Source: Chrysemys picta bellii (lineage: Eukaryota; Chordata; Testudines; Emydidae). Taken from it: a DNA stretch of 64,000 bases. The stretch is from the NCBI RefSeq assembly GCF_011386835.1, contig NC_088791.1, positions 57,369,498 to 57,433,497 on the forward strand. The letters run 5' to 3'. The first letter of the stretch is position 1. Every line of letters starts with the position of its first letter. Positions 1 to 11,311 of this stretch are shown in pieces. A model generated the notes under the pieces. That model had not been told where the DNA came from. It saw only the letters and a program-made list of their open reading frames with translations, and searched no databases. Both the position numbers and the translations under genes were made by a program.

Positions 1-1538
1 GGAAGCTTTCAGTGGCAAGTATTCCTCTGGAAGACTTACCACCACTGGAAGCTGAGTGTATGGTGGAAGTTATAAAAGCCAACAGTAGACTTGGATGCAT
101 TTTAAAATGGGAGATTTAAAATGGGGGAAATATTATAATAATACTCAGTCTCTAGGTCTCTCCACTCTGGCTAACTGTGTCCATCGGAGGTCGCCTTATC
201 TTATGATATTACAAAGGAGATTGAAAAGTTTCAGAGAAGGGAAATGGAGATGGTTAGAGTTATGGTGAGACTTAAAGATATTTAAAAACTAGGATTAGAT
301 AGTCTGGAAAAGGGAAAATGCTGGGGATGAGGGTTTTTTAAAGTTGTTAGGAGCATGTTATCTACTGACTAAGACGAGTCCTGCTCCTCTATAAAAGTCA
401 ATAGAAATTTTGCCATTTACATCAATAGAAGTGGGATATGAGTGCATCATAGGTGGGGAGACTCTGGCACCCTCTAGCAGCTGACCCACAAAGGATAATA
501 GCTATACTATGATTACAGACAGTTAATAAAAATTCTACTTTAGCTCAAAACACTTTAGACAAATATTTTGAAAGCCTAAAATTCCTGAGTTCTAGCCCCA
601 TTGAAAATAATTAAGTCTATCGTGCATAGATTCATACCAGGGATTTCCCTGAGTTATTCATATACATACATAATGTATAGTTAAAATCAATCAATTTACC
701 CTTTTGACTCTGTCCTGTAATATGAAGAAAAGAGGAATATTCAATGAAAGGAAAGGCAGTAAGTATAGAATAAATAAACTGAAATACTGATCTACATTAT
801 TGAAATATTCAAGCTAGATTTTGAAATGGGTGGGATTGTGACTATTGAGATCTGTTATTATGCAAACTAAGGTAATGATAAGAGTAAGCAAATCTTATTC
901 TTCCAGGCATAGGTTGCTTGTGAGGTTCTAGAAGGAATCCACACCACCACATTCAGCACTGCACAGTTGGCTAAGTACATCAGTTCATTGTATTCCATAA
1001 TGATACATGTGGCATGATAATGAGGCATTCAGGATGACAAACCCTATTTTCCAATTAGTAGCTGGCACTTTAAGTGTTATGAAGGATTAAATATGGGCTT
1101 CGCTCACCTGCCCCCCCCAAAACAGATAATGCATATAACCAAAACATCCTCATAGTCTAAATTCTAAATGCCAAGTATAGAAGTAATATCTCATTAAAGT
1201 CCTTGTACTCATCTCTCACTACAATGTCACTTCGATTCAATGGCTTTGCCCTTTTCCCTGTCCTGCCTAGAGCACTATCCAGGGAAGAAATTACTTACAG
1301 TGAAGAAATGACTGACAGTTTAGCAAGACAGAGAAGAATATAATAATGGCCTTAGTTTTAATGGATAATTTCATAGCACCTAATGCAAGTGCAATGGGAG
1401 GAATGACGACCAATTCATTTTCTGCACCTATCCCTTGTTTATGGCATTTTTATCCTGGGACCTTGAAGACTGAGGGACCTTTGAGTGTTTCATTCCTTTT
1501 CTTTTCATTCCTCCCCACCCACCCCATTTACCAAGATG
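1..1538. other. Intron 3 sequence, nothing recognised
   Basis: AT-rich sequence to the left of exon 3, transcribed on the minus strand as part of NELL2 intron 3. No exon, repeat family or RNA gene was recognised. The exon 4 segment expected next was looked for and not seen. Confidence 0.5.
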
Positions 1539-1550
1539 TTTTTCCTCTCT

Positions 1551-2544
1551 GTTTCAGAGTAGCAGCCGTGTTAGTCTGTATCTGCAAAAAGAACAGGAGT
1601 AATTGTGGCACCTTAGAGACTAACAAATTTATTAGAGCATAAGCTTTCGTGGACTACAGCCCACTTCTTCGGATGCATATGAAATCACAGCCAGTGTGGA
1701 ACCGGCTGTCCAACACTATCTGTGATTTGGGGGGGCGTGTCATAACTATAAAGGGAAGGGTAACAGCCCTCCTGCGTACAATGCTATAAAATCCCTCCTG
1801 GCCAGAGACTCCAAAATCCTTTTACCTGTAAAGGGTTAAGAAGCTCAGGTAACCTGGCTGACATCTGACCCAAAGGACCAATAAGGGGACAAGATTCTTT
1901 CAAATCTTCGTGGGGGGAAGGCTTTTGTTTGTGCTCTTTGTTTTGGGGGTTGTTCGCTCTTGGGACTGAGAGGGACCAGACATCAATCCAGGCTCTCCAA
2001 ATCTTTCTGAACAAGTCTCTCATGTTTCAAACTTGTAAGTAAACAGCCAGGCAAGGCGTGTTAGTTTTTATCTTTGTTTTCTCAACTTGTAAATGTACCT
2101 TTTGCTAGAGTGTTTATCTCTGTTTGCTGTAACTTTGAACCTAAGGCTAGAGGGGATTCCTCTGGGCTCTAAGTTTGATTACCCTGTAAAGTTATTTTCC
2201 ATCCTGATTTTACAGAGATGATTTTTACCTTTTTCTTTAATTAAAAGCCTTCTTTTTAAGAACCTGATTGATTTTTCCTTGTTTTTAAGATCCAAGGGGG
2301 TTGGATCTGTATTCACCAGGGAATTGGTGAAGAGTCTCTCAAGGCTACCCAGGGAAGGGAATTAGCATTTTGGGAGTGGTGGCAGCGGACCAGATCTAAG
2401 CTGGTAGTTAAGCTTAGAAGTTTTCATGCAGGCCCCCACATTTGTACCCTAAAGTTCAAAGTGAGTGGGCTGTAGTCCACGAAAGCTTATGCTCTAATAA
2501 ATTTGTTAGTCTCTAAGGTGCCACAAGTACTCCTGTTCTTTTTT
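1551..2544. mobile_element. Penelope-type inverted dimer interrupted by an LTR
   Basis: The left arm (1551-1680) is minus-oriented and the right arm (2465-2544) is plus-oriented, so the hairpin ends face each other. The arms share the segment around ACTAACAAATTTATTAGAGC and a GTGGGCTGTAG-TCCAC hairpin. The whole block is bracketed by the direct repeat TTTTTCCTCTCTGT (1539-1552 and 2540-2553), although the T-run makes the exact border ambiguous. A retroviral-type LTR occupies most of the space between the arms. The simplest reading is that a dimer inserted as a unit and was later invaded by the LTR element. Confidence 0.7.
1738..2463 (+). mobile_element. Solo LTR of an endogenous-retrovirus-like element
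   Basis: About 726 bp starting TGTCATAACTATAAAGGG. It contains a TATA-like TATAAAA near 1785 and a late-LTR AT-rich stretch with AATTAAAAG near 2240. It resembles a common reptile LTR class with the internal phrase TTTTCATGCAGG. The expected 3' terminus is missing: the sequence runs into the right Penelope arm. No gag, pol or env coding sequence is attached. Confidence 0.6.
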
Positions 2545-2819
2545 CCTCTCTGTGTATTTTTACTATTGCAGTCCCACTGGCTCAAATGTTTCCTTCCTAA
2601 AGCCATCTATCCTGTCTTGCCTTCCAAAATCATAGGGCGAAGGGAAGAGAATGTTTACATTTATCATATCAATTTTTTTTAAAGTAGAAAAAAAATGTAC
2701 AACAAATATAAACTCTTCTACTCTCTGTGATGGCCTTCCCATGCCAAAATTTCCCCATTGTGAGACAGAGATTAGGATAAGCAAAAAGCCAAATTACCAC
2801 ACCAACAGTCATAAGAAAA

Positions 2820-5062
2820 AAGAATAATCAGATTGGACACCACATAGCAGATGAAACCATGTTCTGGATCATTACATTGATGGACTGTAAAATCCTTAAC
2901 AAACATCATATCCACCACAATCTCTCCACCACCGAGAGGACAGCTATACAGTTCCTGAAATCTAATGAGCAGACAGTGATCAAATCAGCAGACAAAGGGG
3001 GCACTATTGTAGTTCTCAACTGAGGTGACTACTTAAATGAGGCCAACTGACAACTCTCCAACATCATCTACTATAAAGAACGCAAAGAAGACTCAACACC
3101 ATAATTTTCCCAGGAATGTAAGGATATCATGAAATCCTTCCGCAAATAATTCCAAGAGAAACTCTGCAAACTCATCCCCCATGAACTCACTCCAGGGATC
3201 TTCTACATACTTCCCAAGACACACAAACAAGGGAACCCAGGCAGGCCCATCTTATCTGACCACGGCACTCTTGCTGAAGGAATATCGGGACTCATAGAAA
3301 TGATCCTCAAACCACTCACCATACAAAGGGCCAGTTTCCTCCAGGACACAACAGATTTTCTCCAGAAACTTGAACATTAACAACATTTCTTGTACAGAAC
3401 ACCATCCTTGCCGCCATGGATGTCACCTCCCTATACACCAACATCCCTCACAACGACAGCATAACTGCCTGCCTCAAATAGTTACAAGACACTGGACAAC
3501 CCTCAGATATCCATCCCAAACACAGCGCCAAACTCACCCATTTCATCCTCACCCATAACAAATTTTACATTCAACAACAAACATTTTGTGCAAACCATGG
3601 GAACAGCCATGGGTACTAGGATGGCTCCCCAATATACCAACTTCATGGGCCACCTCAAAGAAGAATTTTTGGACACGTGCCACAAAACCAATGATATACC
3701 CGAGATACATTGATGATATTTTCATCTTCTGGACAGACAACTTAAACATAATAGATTTCCACCACAATTTCAACCTCCACCATCACCACCATTAAAATCT
3801 CTCTGAAACACTCCCACACTAGCATCAACTTCCTGGATACTATGATCAGCATCAGCAATTGAACCCTACAGACAACTATATACACAAGAAACCCACGGAT
3901 CACCACACCTACCTTCATAGAACCAGTAACCACCCCAAAACACACCAAGAAATCTGTTATCTACAGCCAGGCAATCAGATACCACAGAATATGCTCCGAA
4001 GAGAAAATCTGGGATATATACCTTACCACACACAAAACTACCTTGCTAAACAAGGACAATCCACCAGAGAAGTTGATTGCATCATAGATTGGACCACCAG
4101 TAAGAAGCTGCTTCAATACAGAAATAAAACCCTCTCCAGCTGCACACCCCTAGTTGTCATCTACCACCCCACACTGGAACCCATATGGGGTACCATCAAA
4201 CAATTACAACCCATATTTGATGGGGACCCCATCCTGAAAGAAATCTTTCCCAAATCCCCTCTTCTGGCCTTCAAACAACCCCCCAACCTCTCCAAGCTCA
4301 TCATCAGAAGCAAACTCTCCACAGACCAGAACACACCAACTCAAAGCTGCACCAGACCCTGCCAGAACAACAGATGCAAACCCTGCAGACATATCTCCAC
4401 TCCTACAATGATCAGCACCCCCCACAACACACCTTTCAAGATACATGGGTTCTACACATGACTACACCTGACCTCATCCAGTGCACTAAATGCCCCAACA
4501 ACAACTATGTGGGTGAGACCAATCACTACACTCTCCCATGAACTCACACAGGAAAATGATAAAAGATAAAATCACATATCACCGGTGAGTGAAAACTTTT
4601 CACAAAGCAATCACTCTATATCTGTCCTATCAATTCTCATCCTCAAAGGAAATCTGCACAACACTTTCAAAAGATGAGCTTAGGAGCTTAAATTCATAAC
4701 TTTGCTAGACACTAAAAATCATGGTATTAATAAAGATACTGGATTTATGGTTTATTGTAACACATAAATCACTAACTCCCCTTCTTTTCCTATGACTATA
4801 GGGGTGGTCTTTGAATGGTCCTTTAAAATACGTGCTGACTACTTATGCTAAACTATCTGTTCAATCTTGTACTTAGCTCTGACACTCTGAGTACCTTTCC
4901 CATTCCTGAAGAAGAGCTCTGTATAGCTCGAAAGCTTGTCTGTCTCACCAACAGAAGTTGGTCCAATAAAAGATATTACCTCACCCACCTTGTCTCTCTA
5001 ATATCCTTGGACCAACATGGGTACAACACTCTCACTGTAACCATCCTACATCATGTGTAAAA
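2820..5062 (+). pseudogene. Degenerate Penelope-like retroelement (RT plus GIY-YIG)
   Basis: Broken coding copy of a Penelope-like element, a retroelement class encoding a reverse transcriptase fused to a GIY-YIG endonuclease. Stops and frameshifts interrupt it, but conserved blocks appear in order. These are a KSADKGG-type N-terminal block (about 2975-3020), FYILPKTHK-GNPGRPI (about 3200-3250), a GTAMGTRMAP-like RT block (about 3595-3650), RYIDDIFIFW with the catalytic DD (about 3700-3730), a Cys-rich finger CTRPCQNNRCKPCRHI (about 4350-4400), and a GIY-YIG-type CTKCPNNNYVGET (about 4480-4520). The longest open piece is 3859-4461. The 3' end (4860-5060) has the family's hairpin and terminal repeat. 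It is not functional. Confidence 0.85.
4906..4944 (+). ncRNA. Hammerhead-ribozyme-like core in Penelope 3' end
   Basis: CTGAAGAA, then a perfect 5-bp stem GAGCT/AGCTC with loop CTGTAT, then GAAAGC. This resembles the hammerhead core CUGANGA-stem II-GAAA. Hammerheads are known in Penelope-like terminal repeats. Two departures from the ideal are visible: one extra A before stem II, and a poor stem III in this copy. It may be a decayed ribozyme. Confidence 0.45.
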
Positions 5063-5192
5063 TTTCTCAGAGTTCCAGACAACATGGAATAAATCTTTCA
5101 ACTCTTATTCAGGCAAACCCTCCCATTAAAGTCAAGGTCGTTTTGCTTGATTTTAAGGAATGAATAAGGACTAAAGGCCTCATATGAACACT

Positions 5193-5283
5193 GCGGGACA
5201 GATGCTCAGATGATGTAAATCAACATATCGCCATTGGCTTAGACAGAACTATCCCAATTTACATCAACAGAGGGTCTGTCCCA
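5193..5283. repeat. Short palindromic MITE-like repeat
   Basis: Inverted arms of the GATGCTCAGATGATGTAAATCA type meet their complement ending GTTTACATCA-type sequence. Related copies lie at 10672-10762, 15273-15359 and 56966-57033. The rest of 5063-6400 shows nothing recognised. Confidence 0.5.
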
Positions 5284-6409
5284 GTCAATTAAACTGAAGT
5301 TGCTAGGAAGGTGTTTATAATGTGGTTGCATTCACCACCTAGAATAATTTACATCCTGTTGTCAAAATTTGTTTTTTCCATTGTCAAGAAGTATAAACTA
5401 ACTGAAGGTTAGACTGCAAAGGAAAATAGGCAATAGTGACAGGTCATCAGTCAATTTAATAACATCCTTTACAACCAGCGGTTAAAGGATAAGGTCACTC
5501 CTAACTTGATAAACAGAATATAAAGCAAGAATCTTTCAACTGACTTAAAAACATTTCCACCCAATCATGGATGCAAACATGATTAAAAGATTTAAGCATA
5601 GACAATAATCTCAGAAACCAAGAAAAACAAGGGGCTCATTCATTAATGGGTAGAAGAAGGAACTCATCCAAACTGACAGTGTCCATAGTAGACATTTTTT
5701 TGCTCATAGGATCTTCTTCAGCACCACAAAAATAAGAATCAGTATGAATGAAAAAAGCAAAGAAATTATCCTTTTAAGACACCTTTTGAAGAGATATACA
5801 AACCCAATCAAAATGAAAACTAGGTTGGCCCCAGTCGGATTCTAAATTTCTAGGTGAAACCAATGCAAAAGCAACAGATAGCTTTTGAACACAACAGTTT
5901 GAAGGCTTCACACTTGCAGCACATAGACAGCAATTGAGATTTACTGATAAAATAATTATGGTACAATACAACATTCCTGTATTTTAGCAAAGAATACCAA
6001 TATGCCAAAGGCTAGCAACATAGATTGTTTTGGAGAACAGAAATGGACTAGTCCTTGTTGGCATGGGGTAACTAACAAATGGCTTTAATATTCTAAGAAT
6101 GAGCCTAAGTTATTGCTTATTCAGTGCCTACCCTAGAACCTATTAGAGTACTGAATAAAAACAAAGAAAAACACAGCACCCAAAGATGATGCGAATGTTG
6201 AATCTTGAGAGCTTTTCTCTTTCAATGGAAGCCAATGTCTCTGTGATAGCAGAAGAAAAGACACTACACAATGTGATTTAGAAATATAGGCAGTATCACA
6301 CTGAAAAAACAAGGAACCTTTAGTTCTTGAACCATGTTACAGAGGGCTAAATGATACAGTGACTTAATTATTTTATTATGAATCATATTTATTATGGTAG
6401 TATCTAAAG

Positions 6410-6545
6410 ACCAACCCTATTGTACTACACACCATACAAAACACTGCATCACAGACAGGCCCTGCCCCAAAAAACTTACAATCTAATTAGACAAGACAGA
6501 CACAGGGTCGGGGAAGAGATATAACACACAAGCAGCATGAACAAC
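6410..6545 (+). repeat. CORE-SINE/MIR-like fragment
   Basis: Contains GGCCCTGCCCCAAAAAACTT followed by ACAATCTAATTAGACAAGAC, a phrase typical of ancient amniote CORE-SINE or LINE-tail repeats. It is weakly preserved. Nothing else was recognised between 6546 and 7490. Confidence 0.4.
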
Positions 6546-7489
6546 ACAATAGTCGCAAATGTCATGTGAGTTCCATGGTTTTGGGGGAGTAGGTTTACTT
6601 CGGACAGGATAAGTTAAGCGGAAAGAAAAGTGTAGAGAATGGGAAAAGGAGAACAAGACAGGGGAGGGGAGGATCAGAGGGGCAGGTGTGGAATGGAGCT
6701 GAGGTGAAGAAAGTGTGAGGAAGGGGAAGACAGAGATGGTTGGAGCAAACAGCCAATCACAGTGCAGGACAGAGAAAGTCCAGTCAAAACTGCAGCAGTC
6801 CCTTTTTTGGCTGCTTCTGCCCCTACTGGCTGGAGTCTCTGTATTAATGCTCTGGGTTCACCTCTGGCAACCTGTGTCCAAATATGGATTAATCCACAGG
6901 TGAAATCACTTTTGTGGTCTCGGACAATTCCCTGGTGGACACTGAAACAGGTCTAAAAACACTACATATAATGGCACAATTCAGTACATGTGGCAGTATA
7001 CAGTCTGGAGAGGCCAACAACTGTGAAAACAGAAGTTGTTTAAGGCAGGAACGAAATACATTGGCAGAGATATACACTGAAGCTTGGGGAATGCCTGGCT
7101 TCGCTATTCCACTGATTTTAGTGCTTCATCTCATGGTATTAAAAACGTTAAATGAAGAAAAGAATGATTAAACTAAAATCAAATGATTCTATCCATTAAG
7201 GCCTTCAATATGCAGAAACGAGATAAATGAATACATTTGTAGCGTTTGTCCATATAGCCATAAAGTGAGGAAAAGGCTTATTACACCTTCTCATTGTGGC
7301 CAATTAAATGAAAATCTATGATGGAGCATTGGGACCTAACCTATAATAGAATCCTGCCACTGATTAAAATTATCAAATTGCTGATTCATTCATCAGGAAG
7401 AAGCTGAAAGATGAATTAAAAAGTCAGGTGAAGAGGCAGACAGCAAGGCAGACAGCAAGAGCTCAGCAATCAAATTTAACAGTGCCTGT

Positions 7490-8549
7490 ATTCTCTTGGA
7501 CTCAGATTTAAGGGATCACTTGGCTCAGGGGAGGAAGATGGCAACCTTCATGTGTACAAGATGTGTACATCTAATGGAACAAACCAGCAGACCTCGTTTA
7601 CATAACAACTGGCTCCTACAGGGATCTATCTTTGCACTCTTTAATATTTATATCAATGACATGCCATTGGCCCAGTCATGGAAATTTGGATATGCAGATG
7701 ATCTTGTGCTCACCATCCAAGCAAACACTTTCATCCAAGTGGGATGCATTCTCACAGATCTGACAAAACTGGTGGAGTACTACTGGTTATGGAAACTGAC
7801 TAAAACCTCAAAAAATAGTTGTCTTCACATTCCACCTGAGCAACCACCATGCAAAGAAATACCTCAATGTCACTTACTGTGACATCAAACTCAAGCATGA
7901 GGATTTCCTGAAAGATTTTTGGGTGGTTCTGGCTCACAGCCTCACATACCACCAATATCTGACAAAGACCGCTGCCAAGATAAAGGCTAGGAACAAAATA
8001 ATCCACAAACTAGTCAGGATCAGCTGCTCACCCATTGTTGGCAGTCACCTCGGCGCTCATATTCTCAACAGCTTAATATTGTGTACTGACAAGGGTAGGT
8101 AGTGTACATATGAAACTTTTTAACATGCAGTTGAATGCTGCTATGAGAACTCTAACAAGCATATCTTACCTCCATCCCCTCCAAAGAGAAGCAGCAATAA
8201 TACAAGAATACAACTGTGTGATACTAAACCCAGACTTGCCCATCTATGACAATCTCCAACCCTCACCCCCCAAGATGCCACTTTAATTTAGAACTCCTTT
8301 TGGTTACTAACCAAGGCTCTCAACACCTTTGGACTATCACTAAAAGACAAGTGGTGGAGGCTGTGGGGAAACAACAGGGTCAAGAATCAAGACCTGATTA
8401 TGGATCCCACAGACCAACCACCCAGGTTCACCATGCCACTTAACTTAACTGGATCACAGCGAATGGCATCAGAACCTAATATGGGTGTTGCAATTACCTA
8501 CTACACAAGTGGAAAATGAAGAGTAGGCCAATATGTGAATGTGGAGAAG
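7490..8549 (+). pseudogene. LINE reverse transcriptase fragment, 5' part
   Basis: Degenerate non-LTR retrotransposon RT. QGSIFALFNIYINDMP (about 7617-7665) and FGYADDLVL with the catalytic DD (7685-7712) are the RT palm motifs. A thumb-like region and a C-terminal Cys-containing tail (ICECGEDIQI, about 8530-8550) follow in shifting frames. It is distinct from the CR1 copies in this window, with FNIYINDMP and YADD rather than FNIFINDL and FADD. The exact clade (Jockey/I/CR1 group) was not settled. The element is interrupted by a GC-rich foldback transposon and resumes at 9446. Confidence 0.65.
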
Positions 8550-8559
8550 ACATCCAAAT

Positions 8560-9445
8560 AGGGTGACCAGATCACCCAAGACAAATATCGGGACGCGGGG
8601 GGAGGGGGGGTGACGCGGGGGGGGGGAGGAAGCGGCCATGGCGCTCCGCGGCTGCAGCTCTGGCGCCCCCGAACCCACCGAGCCGGGGCCTGCTGCGGGG
8701 ACCCAGCAGCGCGTATGCTGCGCCCAGGCCCTGGCCAGCGTCTGGGCTGCTGCCCAGCTGGTGCTATCCCGCGGCGGCCCCGGAGTGGGGGCAGCAGGCC
8801 CCAGCCCCCCCGTCCCGCAGGGGAACGAACGGGGCTGGGCTGCCGATGCCTCCACCCCGGGGCCGCCGCGGAATAGCACCAGCTGGGCAGCAGCCCAGAC
8901 GCGACTGGCCAGGGGCTGGGCCCAGCGTACGCGCTGCTGGGTCCCCGCAGCAGGCCCCGGCTTGGGGGGTTCGGAGGCGCGGCAGCTGCGGAGCGCCATG
9001 GCCGCTTCCTCCCCCGCGGCAGTGGGAGCTGCAGCAGCGGCTGCTCCCGAGTCCCGCTGCCCGGGGGGACAACAACAGCCGCCGCCTGGCCCCGCGGGTC
9101 ACCCCCCTCCTCTCCCAACCACCCAACTGAGTCCTGCCTGCTCGGGGCCAGGCCGGACTGTTACTCACCCCGGCCCCGCGCTTCCCCTGCGTCTCCCGGG
9201 CCTCCCTCCAGCGCTTGTGAAGGGAGGGGGAATGGTGAGCCCGGGGAAGAGGCGGGGATTCGGGGAGGGAGCCAATCGGGGGAGGAGGGGGCGGAGTCGG
9301 GGCGGGGGGGGCGAGCACTTCCGGGCTCTAGGCTCCGGGGCATTTCCTTGTTTGTCCAGTGTCCCGACCGCACGTCGGTCGGGACGCGGGACAAACAAGG
9401 AAATATCGGGACAGTCCCGATAAAATCGGGACGTCTGGTCACCCT
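8560..9445. mobile_element. GC-rich foldback DNA transposon (AGGGTGACCAGA termini)
   Basis: An 886-bp element with terminal inverted repeat AGGGTGACCAGA, flanked by a perfect 10-bp duplication ACATCCAAAT (8550-8559 and 9446-9455). The interior is extremely GC/CpG-rich and includes a long imperfect palindrome (about 8634-8810 against 8835-9010) and a near-terminal hairpin (9341-9403). It encodes no transposase, and its long open frames are by-products of composition. The duplication length fits a MULE-type element, but that is inference. A short 122-bp relative lies at 62428-62549. Confidence 0.8.
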
Positions 9446-9610
9446 ACATCCAAATCATGGAACATCTAGTGAACCGCTGGCCCTCTAAGGTCCTTCTCTG
9501 GAGGAACAGCCTTGATTCATTCCACGTCACCAGAAACCATAGTGTGAATTACAAGCTTGGATGTCAACCTTTAATGTTGCTTTTCAAGCTGCTACGTGAA
9601 CGAAGATGAC
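9446..9610 (+). pseudogene. LINE fragment, 3' continuation
   Basis: Continuation of the LINE split by the foldback transposon. The duplicated ACATCCAAAT joins IQI to a frame reading IMEHLVNRWPS and onward, as expected for the C-terminal tail of a LINE ORF2. Confidence 0.5.
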
Positions 9611-9659
9611 AACAACTTTGGTCACATCATTCAAAATATTTAGTCTTATTGTAAAATAA

Positions 9660-11080
9660 AATCAATTTTCAGCAGTGCATGTACAGTCCAGATTATTTCC
9701 TCAGTTAAAGGCAGCATTTGCAACTGAAATGTCTTAGATACCTATAACAGTACATGAATGTTCACAAAGACAGGTATTTAGCTGCCTGGAACTCAGCTAT
9801 ATGATTATAGCTCTGAAATTCTGATTTACTGACACTAAAATAGCTTTTTTCCTAAAGTACCACCTCTGAACTGCATCCAAGGTTGTCATTTTCTGAACTC
9901 TCCAGTCATTTCAGGTCAGTGGGAAAAAAGGACTAATCATGGGTGCAAGAAGGGAGATTAGAAAGTAACAGCTAACAGATATTTTTAGATACTTCCGCTT
10001 TTAAATCAGCTTAAACCAATTTGAAAGTAGAAAATATCAGACAAAACATAGTCACCATAGAAGGGGAAGGAAGGGAGAAATTTAAACACTGAGAACTTCA
10101 ATTGCCAGCTAAAGGAAAAATGAAAACGTGTCATTCCCTTTAGCTGACAAAACAACAGAAGATGACCATATGCCTAATACATTCCTCTGAAAGCTGTGAT
10201 TAGAACCTGACATGGTGACAGCCACAAAGGACAGCCACATCAAGTATCCATGTCTCTGATCCTGCATTCAGATCCACACAGGCCTCTGCTTGTGTCTGTA
10301 TGAAGCCCCCCTGATATCTATGGGATTGTACAGGCTTAAGGATTCATCCACATGAATCCAAATGCAGGATGGAGGTCCAAAAGTGTGGTCACAGTGGGAA
10401 TGATCCTGTCTGGTGCTGAGTGCCCTTAGTTTCCATAGTGTTCAATACTAGATGAGGGCAGTCAGCATCTCAGGAAGTATGCAGAATCTTGCAGGACTGG
10501 ACCCACTCTAGAAGTCCTAAGAAGTGGCGCCCTTCAAAATAGTACGGGCAAAAGAGAAAAGAAAGAGTTGAAAACAACACTGGACTGGATATGAGGGAAT
10601 AAATCAAGGAAACCATCTAAAATATCTAAAGAAAAAATAAATCATAAAATCAAATGGTAATAAACAATTGGGGCAGATTCATAGCTGGTGTAAATCAGCA
10701 TATCTCTAGTAATGTCACTGTGGCTACACTGGTTTACCCCAGCTGAGGATCTGGACCTATGTGTGTTAGTGTGGTTTATGTTTAGAAAAAGATATCTAAA
10801 CATCTTTCCTAAATTATTAATACAGAAAACATGACTTTCTCTATTCCTTCACATTCTCTTTTCATTTGCCATCTCAATGAAAGGCAAAAGTTTGTTAAAA
10901 AATTGAATTGTTGTATAAATTAAAAAAAAAATGGACAAAGCCACTTATGTTGATTAACTGATTATTTCCCTTGGCCATCTCCAACTCCATTCTCCCTTGC
11001 CAGCCTGCAGATGTTCTACTCTGATCTCTGCAAAGAGGTGAGTGATGGTACAGAATTTTGTAAATAAATGAAGACCGTCT
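9660..11080. other. Intron 3 sequence with one palindromic repeat
   Basis: Nothing coding was seen. A palindromic MITE-like repeat lies at 10672-10762 (GGTGTAAATCAGC-type arms), and an A-run at 10919-10932 lies just outside the next CR1-bearing block. Confidence 0.45.
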
Positions 11081-11144
11081 GGGACTGATTCTCCTCTGCC
11101 CTGGTTTGATGCCAGTTTAATTCTTTTGACTTCAATAACCATCT

Positions 11145-11240
11145 TTTTACAGCACCTAGCACAATAGAGTCCTGGTCCGTGACTTTGACCCCTAGGCACT
11201 GCAATAATATAACCCATAATTAATAATCGTAATCATAATC
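11145..11240. repeat. CORE-SINE-like 3' tail
   Basis: The phrase CAGCACCTAGCACAATAGAG, then CCTGGTCC and a TAATAATCG-type A/T tail, recurs at 17990-18065 and in weaker form at 43893-43985. It is an ancient amniote SINE/LINE tail. Confidence 0.45.
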
Positions 11241-11311
11241 TGCAATATAAAGCTAGTGGAGTGGAGAATCATGTCTTACATGGTTACTTCTTCTTCCAAC
11301 TATGAGCGTTT

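Noticed and set aside
8469..9442. Long overlapping open frames on both strands
   Set aside because: They lie entirely in the GC-rich foldback element, where stop codons are rare. They mirror each other across the palindrome and show no domain.
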